A model generated the notes under the pieces. It worked only from the letters and a program-made list of their open reading frames with translations. It ran no database searches and was not told the DNA's origin. Position numbers and translations under genes: made by a program. Below are positions 20,434 through 27,714 of a stretch of 64,000 bases of DNA, in pieces. The DNA lies in assembly GCA_017535665.1 (NCBI GenBank), contig JAFXTS010000015.1, positions 107,854 through 171,853 on the forward strand. Direction: 5' to 3'. This DNA comes from Bacteroidales bacterium. Lineage in GTDB: Bacteria > Bacteroidota > Bacteroidia > Bacteroidales > WCHB1-69. Each line of letters begins with the position of its first letter. Position 1 is the first letter of the stretch.

Positions 20434-20754
20434 TTACAGACTGTCGCGGATAGCGATCAATTTCTCTCTAATTTCCCTCAAAGTGGCCACCGCCTGCGCC
20501 TGCGAAGCGTGCTTTCCGTATGCTCTTTTCAGTTCATCTTTCGCCCCTTGCAACGTATAGCCTTGTATTTTGGTCAGATTGTAAATGATTTGTATAATTT
20601 CGATGTCTTTTGGGGTAAAATACCGGTCTCCCTTTTTGTTCTTGTACGGCTTGATTTGTGTGAACTCTTTTTCCCAATACCTTAGTAATGAGGTGTTCAC
20701 GTTGAACATTTGGGCCGTTTCAGAAATGCTGTAATAGGGTTTGTCGAGTTGCAT
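20434..20754 (-). CDS. MerR-family transcriptional regulator
   Basis: The 106-residue protein has the MerR winged-helix start (YYSISETAQMFNVNTSLLRYWEKEF), the wing KNKKGDRYFTPKDIEIIQ and a short C-terminal helix (ATLREIREKLIAI). There is no effector domain beyond the coiled coil, as in the small MerR proteins common in Bacteroidota. It starts 4 bp after the stop of the secreted-protein gene, so it is the last gene of the mscS-pfk-dnaX run. It sits just upstream of the mutase promoter, but nothing shows that it controls it. Confidence 0.85.
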   Translation of the reverse strand: MQLDKPYYSISETAQMFNVNTSLLRYWEKEFTQIKPYKNKKGDRYFTPKDIEIIQIIYNLTKIQGYTLQGAKDELKRAYGKHASQAQAVATLREIREKLIAIRDSL

Positions 20755-20758
20755 AGCT

Positions 20759-21547
20759 CTATTTTTTTGTGATTACTGCCTCTTTTCCATCAAAATTCAC
20801 CCAATAGGTTCCTTTGGGGAGGTCTGTCACACTGACCTTTTTCGCCGTACCGCGTTTCAGAAATGTGCCGTTGGCATCGTATAGTTCGTAGTGCGTAACT
20901 TCCGTAAACTCAATATATTCCTTCACCTTGTCGGTCAGGAGTAAGATTTTGCGGTTGGGGCATTTCAGCTTCACCACTGGCGACGACAGTTCCTGTCCGC
21001 CCTCATCGGTCTGCACAATCCTAAACAGGTTCATCCCGCTGAGCTGCACGGGCAGAAAGTTCTCCGTCAACATATCGGTAGGTTTTCCTAATTTCTTCAC
21101 TACCACCCATTTACCATACAACATCTGCTCTAACTGATAACTGCACGTCGCATCCATCTCCGTCGCTTTCCATTCCAATAGTTTGCTCTTTTTATTATAA
21201 ACAAACGAAGGCAACGAAAATTCCGATTCTTTTATCAAACTTTCTTCATTGATAATCAAAGGTTTAGTTTGTGGAAGATGCACAATTTTCACATACACAA
21301 AACTGTTCAGTTCATGCCCCTCTAATGGAATCTCAAACGCATTCGACTCATGACAAAATTCCAACGCCTTTCCATCTACATAAACCTCTTTCACACTGAA
21401 AGTGCCATTCTCTGATGGATTTAGCACGTAGAGATTTTCACCCGAATATTTTCCCCAAACCGACAATTCTTCGTAGGCATTCGCCTCCTCTTGTCCATAA
21501 AGAGTCACGGTTAATATTGTAAGAATGAGGGAAAGGATTTTCTTCAT
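20759..21547 (-). CDS. Secreted protein with possible T9SS-like C-terminus
   Basis: The 262-residue protein starts with a signal peptide (MKKILSLILTILTVTLYGQ) and has a beta-rich middle that I do not recognise. Its last about 60 residues (ILLLTDKVKEYIEF, then THYELYDANGTFLKRG, then VSVTDLPKGTYWVNFDGK) resemble the final strands of a T9SS type A sorting domain. Secretion by T9SS is therefore likely but not certain. It begins 6 bp after the dnaX C-terminal frame and ends 4 bp before merR, an unusual operon position for a secreted protein. Confidence 0.6.
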   Translation of the reverse strand: MKKILSLILTILTVTLYGQEEANAYEELSVWGKYSGENLYVLNPSENGTFSVKEVYVDGKALEFCHESNAFEIPLEGHELNSFVYVKIVHLPQTKPLIINEESLIKESEFSLPSFVYNKKSKLLEWKATEMDATCSYQLEQMLYGKWVVVKKLGKPTDMLTENFLPVQLSGMNLFRIVQTDEGGQELSSPVVKLKCPNRKILLLTDKVKEYIEFTEVTHYELYDANGTFLKRGTAKKVSVTDLPKGTYWVNFDGKEAVITKK

Positions 21548-21553
21548 GATGAA

Positions 21554-22417
21554 TTAGTTACACGATTGTAGATTAAGGGTTTGCATGAATTCGGCAAAAT
21601 CAGGATTCTGATGCTGCAGTTCCTCAATTTTGTCCTTTTCGTCCAAAATATACTTTTTCAGTTCGGTTTTGTCGTCTATTGACACCTCAACGTCGTTGAT
21701 ACTGGGATCGAAATGATTGCGAAGATATTGTAGTACAGAGACTTTCTTGATGGAGAAATCATCTACCTGCATCGTGTTCCGCAATTTCAGATACACCACA
21801 TTGTTTTTCACCTCCAGCGGGTAGTTCTTCAGCGGTGCCAGAAGGGTAGGGACCTTGCTGAAGACATTGTCCACCATCGCATCCCATTGTTCCTTGAATT
21901 TTTCAAAATATTTTTCGGGATCATCCACGGGGGATGATGTGGGTGGTTGTGGGGATTCGGTGTCCTGTGTGGGGGTATCGTTTTGTTGTGGTAGAAACGT
22001 GTCCTGGCGCGTCTCTACGGTTGTCGGTTCGGTTTCGGCCGGCGTTGGTTCGGCCGCAACGATGGCGGGTTCGGGTGCCGTCGGGTTCGGTTCGGTTACC
22101 GTTGGTTCGGTGTTTTGTTGTAGAGACGTGCTGCAGCGCGTCTCTACGATTGCAGGTTCGGTTACCGTAGGTGTCGGTCCGGGCGTAACGATTGCGGGTT
22201 CTGTTGCGGTCGGTGTCGGTATGGTTGTCGGTTCCGGCGCAACATTTTTCGGGGCGGGGTCGTGTACCAGATTCCGAATGGACGGACTGGGACTGACGAT
22301 GGCGTCAGGTGAGACAAATCCCATTGAGGATTTCACAGGGGTCCGCGTGTCTACGATACCTTGTATCGGTGCGGACAGACTTGGATTTTCAGCACTCCCG
22401 TGGTTGCCTCGCGAATG
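21554..22417 (-). CDS. dnaX: DnaX C-terminal (tau) part, in the +1 frame relative to dnaX
   Basis: This frame opens at the stop codon at 22418-22420 and overlaps the end of the DnaX ATPase frame. It encodes a Pro/Thr/Glu-rich linker of about 150 residues and then a folded domain: FKEQWDAMVDNVFSKVP, YPLEVKNNVVYLKLRN, VLQYLRNHFDP and a final EKDKIEELQHQNPDFAEF helix. I recognise this as the C-terminal domain normally fused to DnaX in Bacteroidota; tau uses this end to contact the polymerase. The only internal start is a weak GTG at 22336. A one-base shift inside 22392-22417 would join it to the upstream frame. It is either a frameshift mutation, an assembly error or programmed frameshifting. 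The linker contains copies of a genome-dispersed palindrome. Confidence 0.75.
   Translation of the reverse strand, partial: HSRGNHGSAENPSLSAPIQGIVDTRTPVKSSMGFVSPDAIVSPSPSIRNLVHDPAPKNVAPEPTTIPTPTATEPAIVTPGPTPTVTEPAIVETRCSTSLQQNTEPTVTEPNPTAPEPAIVAAEPTPAETEPTTVETRQDTFLPQQNDTPTQDTESPQPPTSSPVDDPEKYFEKFKEQWDAMVDNVFSKVPTLLAPLKNYPLEVKNNVVYLKLRNTMQVDDFSIKKVSVLQYLRNHFDPSINDVEVSIDDKTELKKYILDEKDKIEELQHQNPDFAEFMQTLNLQSCN
21991..22018. repeat. Interspersed 28-bp palindrome, copy A (in dnaX linker)
   Basis: The sequence starts GTAGAAACG and ends GCGTCTCTAC with a central TCCTGG. It is translated on the minus strand as VETRQDTFLPQ. It belongs to the same family as the copies at 22120, 60926 and 62496. Confidence 0.8.
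22120..22147. repeat. Interspersed 28-bp palindrome, copy B (in dnaX linker)
   Basis: GTAGAGACG and CGTCTCTAC arms enclose TGCTGCAGCG. It is translated on the minus strand as VETRCSTSLQ. The arms are identical to those of the intergenic copy at 62496-62523. Confidence 0.88.
22338..22354. repeat. Degenerate half copy of the same palindrome (dnaX linker)
   Basis: On the minus strand it reads GTAGACACGCGG and is translated VDTRTP, parallel to the VETR start of copies A and B. Only one arm is recognisable. Confidence 0.45.
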
Positions 22418-23537
22418 CTACCTGTGCGCCTTTCTTCTTTAACCAAATGTAGTTGGCATTGATTTGCATCAGGCAAATTTCCACCAACAGTCGTTTGTTG
22501 GTCACCGCCTTATAGTTGAAATCGCACTTGCTGGTCATTTCCAAAGCTCTCATCAACAATGCTTTATCAGCATTTTGAGCTTGTGCTATGAATTTCTGTT
22601 TGATGGTATCGGCCACTTCCATCAGTTTCACTGTATTACTGTTTTGTGCCATCAATAGGTTGCGGAAATGGGCGGCAAGTCCGGCGATAAAGTTCTGACC
22701 ATCAAATCCTTTCTCCAAAATTTCATCGAAAAGCAGCAGCGGCTTGGTGGTGTCTTCGTCAAACAGGGCATCCACCATTTTGAAGTAGTTGTCCACATCC
22801 AGCACGTTGAGGTTGGTTACTGCCGCCTCGTAGGTGATGTTGCTGCCTGAGAAGCTCACCAACTGGTCGAAGATGGAGAGGGCGTCACGCAGAGCGCCGT
22901 CTGCCTTGGTCGCCACCACGCGCAGTGCTTCTTCCTCTGCTTTAACACCTTCTTTTTCAGCTACATATTGCAGATGTTTCATAATGTCCGTCTCCTTGAT
23001 GCGCCTAAAATCATAGACTTGGCAGCGTGAGAGGATGGTCGGGATAATCTTATGTTTTTCGGTGGTAGCCATGATGAACTTGGCGTACGCGGGCGGTTCC
23101 TCCAAGGTCTTGAGGAAGGCGTTGAAGGCCGACTGCGACAGCATGTGAACCTCATCGATGATGTACACCTTGTATTTGGCGCCCACTGGAGCCAAGCGCA
23201 CCTGCTCAACCAGGGCGCGGATGTCCTCCACCGAGTTGTTGGAGGCCGCGTCGAGCTCATACACGTTGAACGAGGCCGATGCGTTGAAGGCCTTGCACGA
23301 CTCGCACTCGTTGCACGGCTCGAAGTCGGGCGTGGGGTTGTCGCAGTTGAGGGCCTTGGCGAAGATACGTGCACAGGTGGTTTTGCCCACCCCTCTCGGG
23401 CCGCAGAACAGGAAGGTCTGCGCCACCTGATGGGTTTTGATGGCGTTCTTCAGCGTCGAGGTGATATGCTCCTGGCCCACCACCGAGTTGAAGGTGGTCG
23501 GACGGTACTTTCGGGCTGATACGATGAAATTATCCAT
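22389..23537 (-). CDS. dnaX: DNA polymerase III clamp-loader subunit DnaX, gamma-like part
   Basis: The 382-residue frame holds the complete clamp-loader ATPase: an RARKYRP-like start (SARKYRPTTFNSVVGQEH), Walker A GPRGVGKTT, the zinc-binding CNECESC, the Walker B region YIIDEVHMLS, the SRC arginine-finger motif and a collar domain ending IWLKKKG. It loads the sliding clamp in the replisome. The frame stops at 22389 just after the collar, at about the point where E. coli gamma ends. The usual tau C-terminal part continues in another frame (21554-22417). No A-AAA-AAG slippery heptamer lies in the overlap. The gene follows pfk by 41 bp. Confidence 0.93.
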   Translation of the reverse strand: MDNFIVSARKYRPTTFNSVVGQEHITSTLKNAIKTHQVAQTFLFCGPRGVGKTTCARIFAKALNCDNPTPDFEPCNECESCKAFNASASFNVYELDAASNNSVEDIRALVEQVRLAPVGAKYKVYIIDEVHMLSQSAFNAFLKTLEEPPAYAKFIMATTEKHKIIPTILSRCQVYDFRRIKETDIMKHLQYVAEKEGVKAEEEALRVVATKADGALRDALSIFDQLVSFSGSNITYEAAVTNLNVLDVDNYFKMVDALFDEDTTKPLLLFDEILEKGFDGQNFIAGLAAHFRNLLMAQNSNTVKLMEVADTIKQKFIAQAQNADKALLMRALEMTSKCDFNYKAVTNKRLLVEICLMQINANYIWLKKKGAQVAFARQPREC

Positions 23538-23578
23538 ATAGTTTTCGATTTTTTTGTTTTGGATGATGAATGAAGGGG

Positions 23579-24679
23579 TTAGTCGCCGAAGGAGATGCCC
23601 ACACCACGGGCGGTGCGGACCAAATCGCTGGTGGCGGGTTTCACAAAGTTGGGCGTTTCGAGGGCCTTTTCGAGCGAGACATAGGAGATCTTGGGGTGGT
23701 TATAAACCACCATGTTCCCGTATTTCTCTTCTTTGATGAGTTCCACGGCCTTCACACCAAATTCGGTGGCCAGCACGCGGTCGTAGGCAATGGGGGTGCC
23801 ACCGCGCTGCAGGTGCCCCAGCACATTCACGCGGATGTCGTGCTCGATGCCGATGGCCTCCAGTTCGGCTTTCAGCTTCTCGCCGACGCCGCCCAGTTTG
23901 ATGTGGCGGTCGCCGACAGCGGTAGGAGCTACGCCTGTCACCTTGCCGTCCAGCGACTTAGCGCCTTCTGCGATCACGATGTTGCAGAAGCCGTAGTTGT
24001 TCTGGTAGCGCGAGGCAATCTTGTTGGCGATGATACGCGGGTCGTAGGGGATTTCGGGGATGATGCACACCTCGGCGCCACCTGCGATGGCGGTATTCAG
24101 GGCAATCCAGCCCGCGTCGCGCCCCATCACCTCCATGATGAACACGCGGTTGTGGCTCGAAGCGGTGGTCACCAGCTTGTCGAAAGCCTCCGTGGCAATC
24201 TCCACTGCGGTTTGGAAACCGAAGGTGAAGTCGGTACACGACAGGTCGTTGTCGATGGTTTTCGGCACGCCCACCACATTGAAGCCCATCTTGGCGAGTT
24301 GCAGGGAGATACGTTGTGAGCCGTCGCCGCCGATGTTGATGATGGCATCGAAGCCCATCTCGTCGAAACGCTGTTTCATCAGTTGTGAGCGGTCTTCTAT
24401 CACCCATGAACCGTCGGGCTGGCGCACAGGAAAGTGGAATGGGCCGCCTCGGTTAGTGGTCTTGATGATGGTGCCGCCCTGAATGTGGATGCCGGCCACG
24501 TCGCTCTCGGTCAGTCGGCGGATATCCACCGTGTCGCGGAGGATGCCGTTGAATGACTCCACGCAGCCATATACCTTCATGTCAGGCTCTTGCGCTGCAC
24601 GTTTCACGATGCCGCGTATCACAGCGTTCAAACCCGGACAGTCGCCGCCGCCGGTGGCTACTAAAATTTTCTTCCCCAT
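23579..24679 (-). CDS. pfkA: 6-phosphofructokinase, phosphate donor uncertain
   Basis: The 366-residue enzyme phosphorylates fructose 6-phosphate in glycolysis. The N-terminal phosphate-binding loop is ATGGGDCPGLNAVIRG, and the catalytic loop is PKTIDNDL. The two donor-determining positions disagree: Gly120 in GGDGS is the ATP-type residue, whereas Lys140 in PKTIDND is the pyrophosphate-type residue. The donor (ATP or PPi) is therefore open. It begins 2 bp after the mscS stop codon and precedes dnaX by 41 bp in one minus-strand run. Confidence 0.92.
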   Translation of the reverse strand: MGKKILVATGGGDCPGLNAVIRGIVKRAAQEPDMKVYGCVESFNGILRDTVDIRRLTESDVAGIHIQGGTIIKTTNRGGPFHFPVRQPDGSWVIEDRSQLMKQRFDEMGFDAIINIGGDGSQRISLQLAKMGFNVVGVPKTIDNDLSCTDFTFGFQTAVEIATEAFDKLVTTASSHNRVFIMEVMGRDAGWIALNTAIAGGAEVCIIPEIPYDPRIIANKIASRYQNNYGFCNIVIAEGAKSLDGKVTGVAPTAVGDRHIKLGGVGEKLKAELEAIGIEHDIRVNVLGHLQRGGTPIAYDRVLATEFGVKAVELIKEEKYGNMVVYNHPKISYVSLEKALETPNFVKPATSDLVRTARGVGISFGD

Positions 24680-24681
24680 AG

Positions 24682-25518
24682 TTATTTGTTGTTAATGTGA
24701 ACCGTCATCTGACTGAACGGTATCTCAATGTTATTCTTGCCTAAAGTCTCGTAAGTGTCTTGCTGCAAGGCGGCCAAGATGGTGAGGTAGTCTTCCGATT
24801 TCACCCACGCCCGTACTTGCAGGTCAACAGAACTGTTGCCCAAGCCCGTTACAATCACGCTGGGTTCGTTGCCTTCGTCCTGCATGATGAGCGGGTATTT
24901 TTTCGTCATCTCCACCAGCACTTCGCGAGCTTTGTTCACATCTTCGCCGTAGGCGATGCCCACGTTCACCTCTACGCGGCGTTTACCGCTACGGGTATAG
25001 TTGGTTACTGTGTTGGTGGCCAATTGTGTGTTGGGAACAATCACGATTTTGTTGTCCAATGTTCGTAAGATGGTGTTGAAGATCTGGATTTCCTGCACCG
25101 TGCCGGAGAGTCCGCCCTGTTCGATGAAATCGCCCACCTTGAAGGGCTTCAGTATCAGTATGATAACACCGCCAGCAAAATTCTGCAGGGTGCCTTGTAG
25201 TGCCATACCGACCGCCAAACCGGCAGCACCCAAGATGGCAATGAAGGAGGTCATCTGGATGCCCAACATCTCCGCTACAGCGATGATGAGTAAGGTCTTC
25301 AGTACAATGTCGATGACAGAGTGCAAAAACGATTGGAGAGACTTGTCGAATTTCTTTCTCTCAAAAATTTTGTGCAGAAACCCGGTGAACCACTTGATGA
25401 GTTTCCATCCGATGAACAGGAAAAGTAAAGAGTAGAGCAACTTGGGGACGTACTGGAACAGCACCCCCGTGCAGAATTCTCTCAAGCCTTCAAACAGTTG
25501 TAATCCTTCTTCTTTCAT
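24682..25518 (-). CDS. mscS: Small-conductance mechanosensitive channel, MscS family
   Basis: The 278-residue protein has three N-terminal membrane segments (FQYVPKLLYSLLFLFIGW, then VLKTLLIIAVAEMLGI, then the Gly/Ala-rich pore helix ILGAAGLAVGMALQGTLQNF) and the cytoplasmic beta domain (FKVGDFIEQGGLSGTVQEI and VPNTQLATNTVTNYTRSG). It releases solutes under osmotic downshock. Size is typical of MscS. It is the first gene of the run mscS-pfk-dnaX-secreted-merR, with a TATTTTTG box 55 bp upstream. Confidence 0.93.
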   Translation of the reverse strand: MKEEGLQLFEGLREFCTGVLFQYVPKLLYSLLFLFIGWKLIKWFTGFLHKIFERKKFDKSLQSFLHSVIDIVLKTLLIIAVAEMLGIQMTSFIAILGAAGLAVGMALQGTLQNFAGGVIILILKPFKVGDFIEQGGLSGTVQEIQIFNTILRTLDNKIVIVPNTQLATNTVTNYTRSGKRRVEVNVGIAYGEDVNKAREVLVEMTKKYPLIMQDEGNEPSVIVTGLGNSSVDLQVRAWVKSEDYLTILAALQQDTYETLGKNNIEIPFSQMTVHINNK

Positions 25519-25572
25519 TTTCTAATCTTAACCAATTGATTTTTAGAGTGATTTATTTTTTACGAAAGTATG

Positions 25573-25580
25573 CAAAAATA
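25573..25580 (-). promoter_or_regulatory. -7 box before the mscS run
   Basis: TATTTTTG on the minus strand, followed by CA, 55 bp before the mscS start. It lies back to back with the plus-strand box at 25653. Confidence 0.65.
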
Positions 25581-25652
25581 CACTATTTTTTTCGATTTTT
25601 CGTGGCCTTCCTTAAATTTTATTTATAGAGTTTATTTTTCAATAAAAACCCG

Positions 25653-25660
25653 TACCTTTG
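25653..25660 (+). promoter_or_regulatory. -7 box before the barrel/waaA/priA run
   Basis: TACCTTTG followed by CA, 19 bp before the ATG at 25679. An apparent TTG start at 25658 is really part of this box. Confidence 0.7.
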
Positions 25661-25678
25661 CAACCGATTTTTTATGAA

Positions 25679-26467
25679 ATGAAAAAGATTGTACTGATTA
25701 TCGGATTACTTTTGGCTTTCACCCACTTCAGCGCTTATGCCCAGCGGGGATCTGACGTTGAATTGCGTGCTGGGGAGGTGGATTCTACCACCCATTTTGT
25801 TTGGGTCAGTCCCAGTTTTGCCTATCAATGGCCGTTCGGTTCTTTGAAAGAGACTTTCAAATCGAACATGAATTTTGGTGTTGATCTCACATACAAAACC
25901 AACAAAAATTGGACTATCAGCTTGGATTTCAACTATCTTTTTGGTTCTAAGTTGCGTAATCAGGCTGCGGTAGTAGGTGATGACATGCTCACCTCCAATG
26001 GCGACCTTATTGATGGCAATGGTCTCAAGGCCACCATCTATTTCGAGGGGCGTTACTGGAACCTCAGTGCCGGTGTGGGAAAAATCATCCCTGTAAGCCG
26101 TTGGCGCAATTCGGGTATCTGGCTGAAACTCAACGCCGGGTATTTTGAGCACAAAATCCGTATCAACGACCCAGATGATCAGATTCCACAACTCGCCGAT
26201 CCCTATAGAAAATGCTACGATCAACGCTGTAGTGGCTTCTGTCTCACGCAGTTCGTGGGATATCTCTTCATGCAGAAAAGGCGCGTGTGCAGCTTTTATG
26301 CCGGCTTTGAAGTCTCCGAAATCTGGAGCAAAAGCAGCCGCGACTTCAGCATCGTGTTGGGCGGGAAAGACGAAACCAAGAAGTTCAGTGTACTCATCGG
26401 CCCCAAGGTCGGCTGGGTGATTCCGCTTTACGAAAAACGTAAAATCTTTACCCTCTACCGCTATTAA
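25679..26467 (+). CDS. Outer-membrane beta-barrel protein
   Basis: The 262-residue product starts with a signal peptide (MKKIVLIIGLLLAFTHFSAYA) at the ATG 25679. The rest shows alternating strands of a small barrel: FVWVSPSFAYQWPFG, NFGVDLTYKTNKNWTISLDF, ATIYFEGRYWNLSAGVGK, and a late SGFCLTQFVGYLF. No domain beyond a porin-like barrel is recognisable. It lies 8 bp before waaA, so it is probably co-transcribed with a lipopolysaccharide-core gene, which fits an outer-membrane location. Confidence 0.7.
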   Translation: MKKIVLIIGLLLAFTHFSAYAQRGSDVELRAGEVDSTTHFVWVSPSFAYQWPFGSLKETFKSNMNFGVDLTYKTNKNWTISLDFNYLFGSKLRNQAAVVGDDMLTSNGDLIDGNGLKATIYFEGRYWNLSAGVGKIIPVSRWRNSGIWLKLNAGYFEHKIRINDPDDQIPQLADPYRKCYDQRCSGFCLTQFVGYLFMQKRRVCSFYAGFEVSEIWSKSSRDFSIVLGGKDETKKFSVLIGPKVGWVIPLYEKRKIFTLYRY

Positions 26468-26475
26468 TCCGCGAC

Positions 26476-27705
26476 ATGAGACTGCTTTACACTTTTTCCA
26501 TCCACCTGTACAACGCAGCCATCGCGATTGCGGCACTTTTTAATGAAAAGGCAAGACTGTTGCATCGCGGCAGAAAAAACACGCTGCCTTTGCTGAAAGA
26601 AAAGTGTGCAGGGAAGAATATCATTTGGTTGCATGCCGCTTCTTTGGGTGAGTATGAGCAGGGTAAACCGTTGATACAGAAGTTGAAACAGCGATATCCT
26701 AATGCCACTTTCCTCGTTACCTTCTTCTCACCATCAGGCTATGAGGTGAAGAAAAACGATGCGGATATTGATATTGCTTGTTATCTGCCTGGCGATACGC
26801 CCAAGCGAGTTCGGCAGTTTCTTGACCTTGTGCAGCCGCAGATGGCTTTCTTCGTCAAGTACGAGTATTGGTATAATTTTATGAAGGGGTTGAATGACAG
26901 AAAGATACCTTTCTATTATCTCTCCGCCATCTTCCGCCCGTCCCAATACTTTTTCAAGCCTTACGGGAACTGGTTCGCCCGCCAACTCCGCGACTGCACG
27001 CACTTTTTTGTTCAGAATGAAGAATCCCAGAATCTCTTGCAAAATATTGGAATAGAAAATGTTACGATAACAGGAGACACTCGATTTGATCGGGTTTATG
27101 CCATTGCGCAGCAGAATGAAAAACTTGATTTTATTGAGCAGTTTAAGGGCGACAAGAAACTTCTGGTCGTGGGTAGCAGTTGGCAGCCCGATGAAAATGT
27201 GGTGCATCAAATCTACGACTTCATCAAAAATGACTATAAAATCGTTTTTGCTCCGCATGTTATTAGTAAAGAACATATTAACGGTATAAAATCGCTTTTT
27301 CAAATAGAAAAAATTATCTGTTTTTCGGAGAAGAGTGACCAAAATTTGGCAGAGTATAACCTCTTTATCATCGATACCATAGGTTTGTTGAGCCGCATTT
27401 ATAAGTATGCGGATGTGGCGATGGTGGGTGGCGGTTTTGAAACAGGATTACATAACACGTTGGAGGCTGCTGTCTTTGGCATTCCTGTGTTTTTTGGTCC
27501 AAAATATGCCAAGTTCAATGAAGCGACAGAACTGGTGCGCCGCCAAGGCGGTTTCTCGATACAAAATGCCGATGAGATGCGTCGAATTATGGAGAGATTT
27601 CGCTGTGAACCAGATTTTTACCAGAAAACTTGTCAGATTTGTTCCGATTTTGTAAAGGAAAACCTCGGTGCCTGCGACAAGATTCTTGCCGAACTCAACT
27701 TCTAA
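26476..27705 (+). CDS. waaA: 3-deoxy-D-manno-octulosonic acid (Kdo) transferase
   Basis: A 409-residue GT30 glycosyltransferase that adds Kdo to lipid A precursors at the inner membrane. It shows the single N-terminal hydrophobic helix, the motif IIWLHAASLGEYEQGKPLI with the catalytic Glu, TGDTRFDR, GSSWQPDENV, and the donor-site region VAMVGGGFETGLHNTLEAAV. Length fits the family. It lies 8 bp after the barrel gene and 9 bp before priA. Confidence 0.93.
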   Translation: MRLLYTFSIHLYNAAIAIAALFNEKARLLHRGRKNTLPLLKEKCAGKNIIWLHAASLGEYEQGKPLIQKLKQRYPNATFLVTFFSPSGYEVKKNDADIDIACYLPGDTPKRVRQFLDLVQPQMAFFVKYEYWYNFMKGLNDRKIPFYYLSAIFRPSQYFFKPYGNWFARQLRDCTHFFVQNEESQNLLQNIGIENVTITGDTRFDRVYAIAQQNEKLDFIEQFKGDKKLLVVGSSWQPDENVVHQIYDFIKNDYKIVFAPHVISKEHINGIKSLFQIEKIICFSEKSDQNLAEYNLFIIDTIGLLSRIYKYADVAMVGGGFETGLHNTLEAAVFGIPVFFGPKYAKFNEATELVRRQGGFSIQNADEMRRIMERFRCEPDFYQKTCQICSDFVKENLGACDKILAELNF

Positions 27706-27714
27706 ACCTTTACT

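Noticed and set aside
22389..22440. Classic -1 programmed frameshift in dnaX
   Set aside because: The frame change needed is +1, and the A-rich TTAAAGAAGAAAG lies before the stop at 22418 in the second frame, so slippage there cannot join the two frames.
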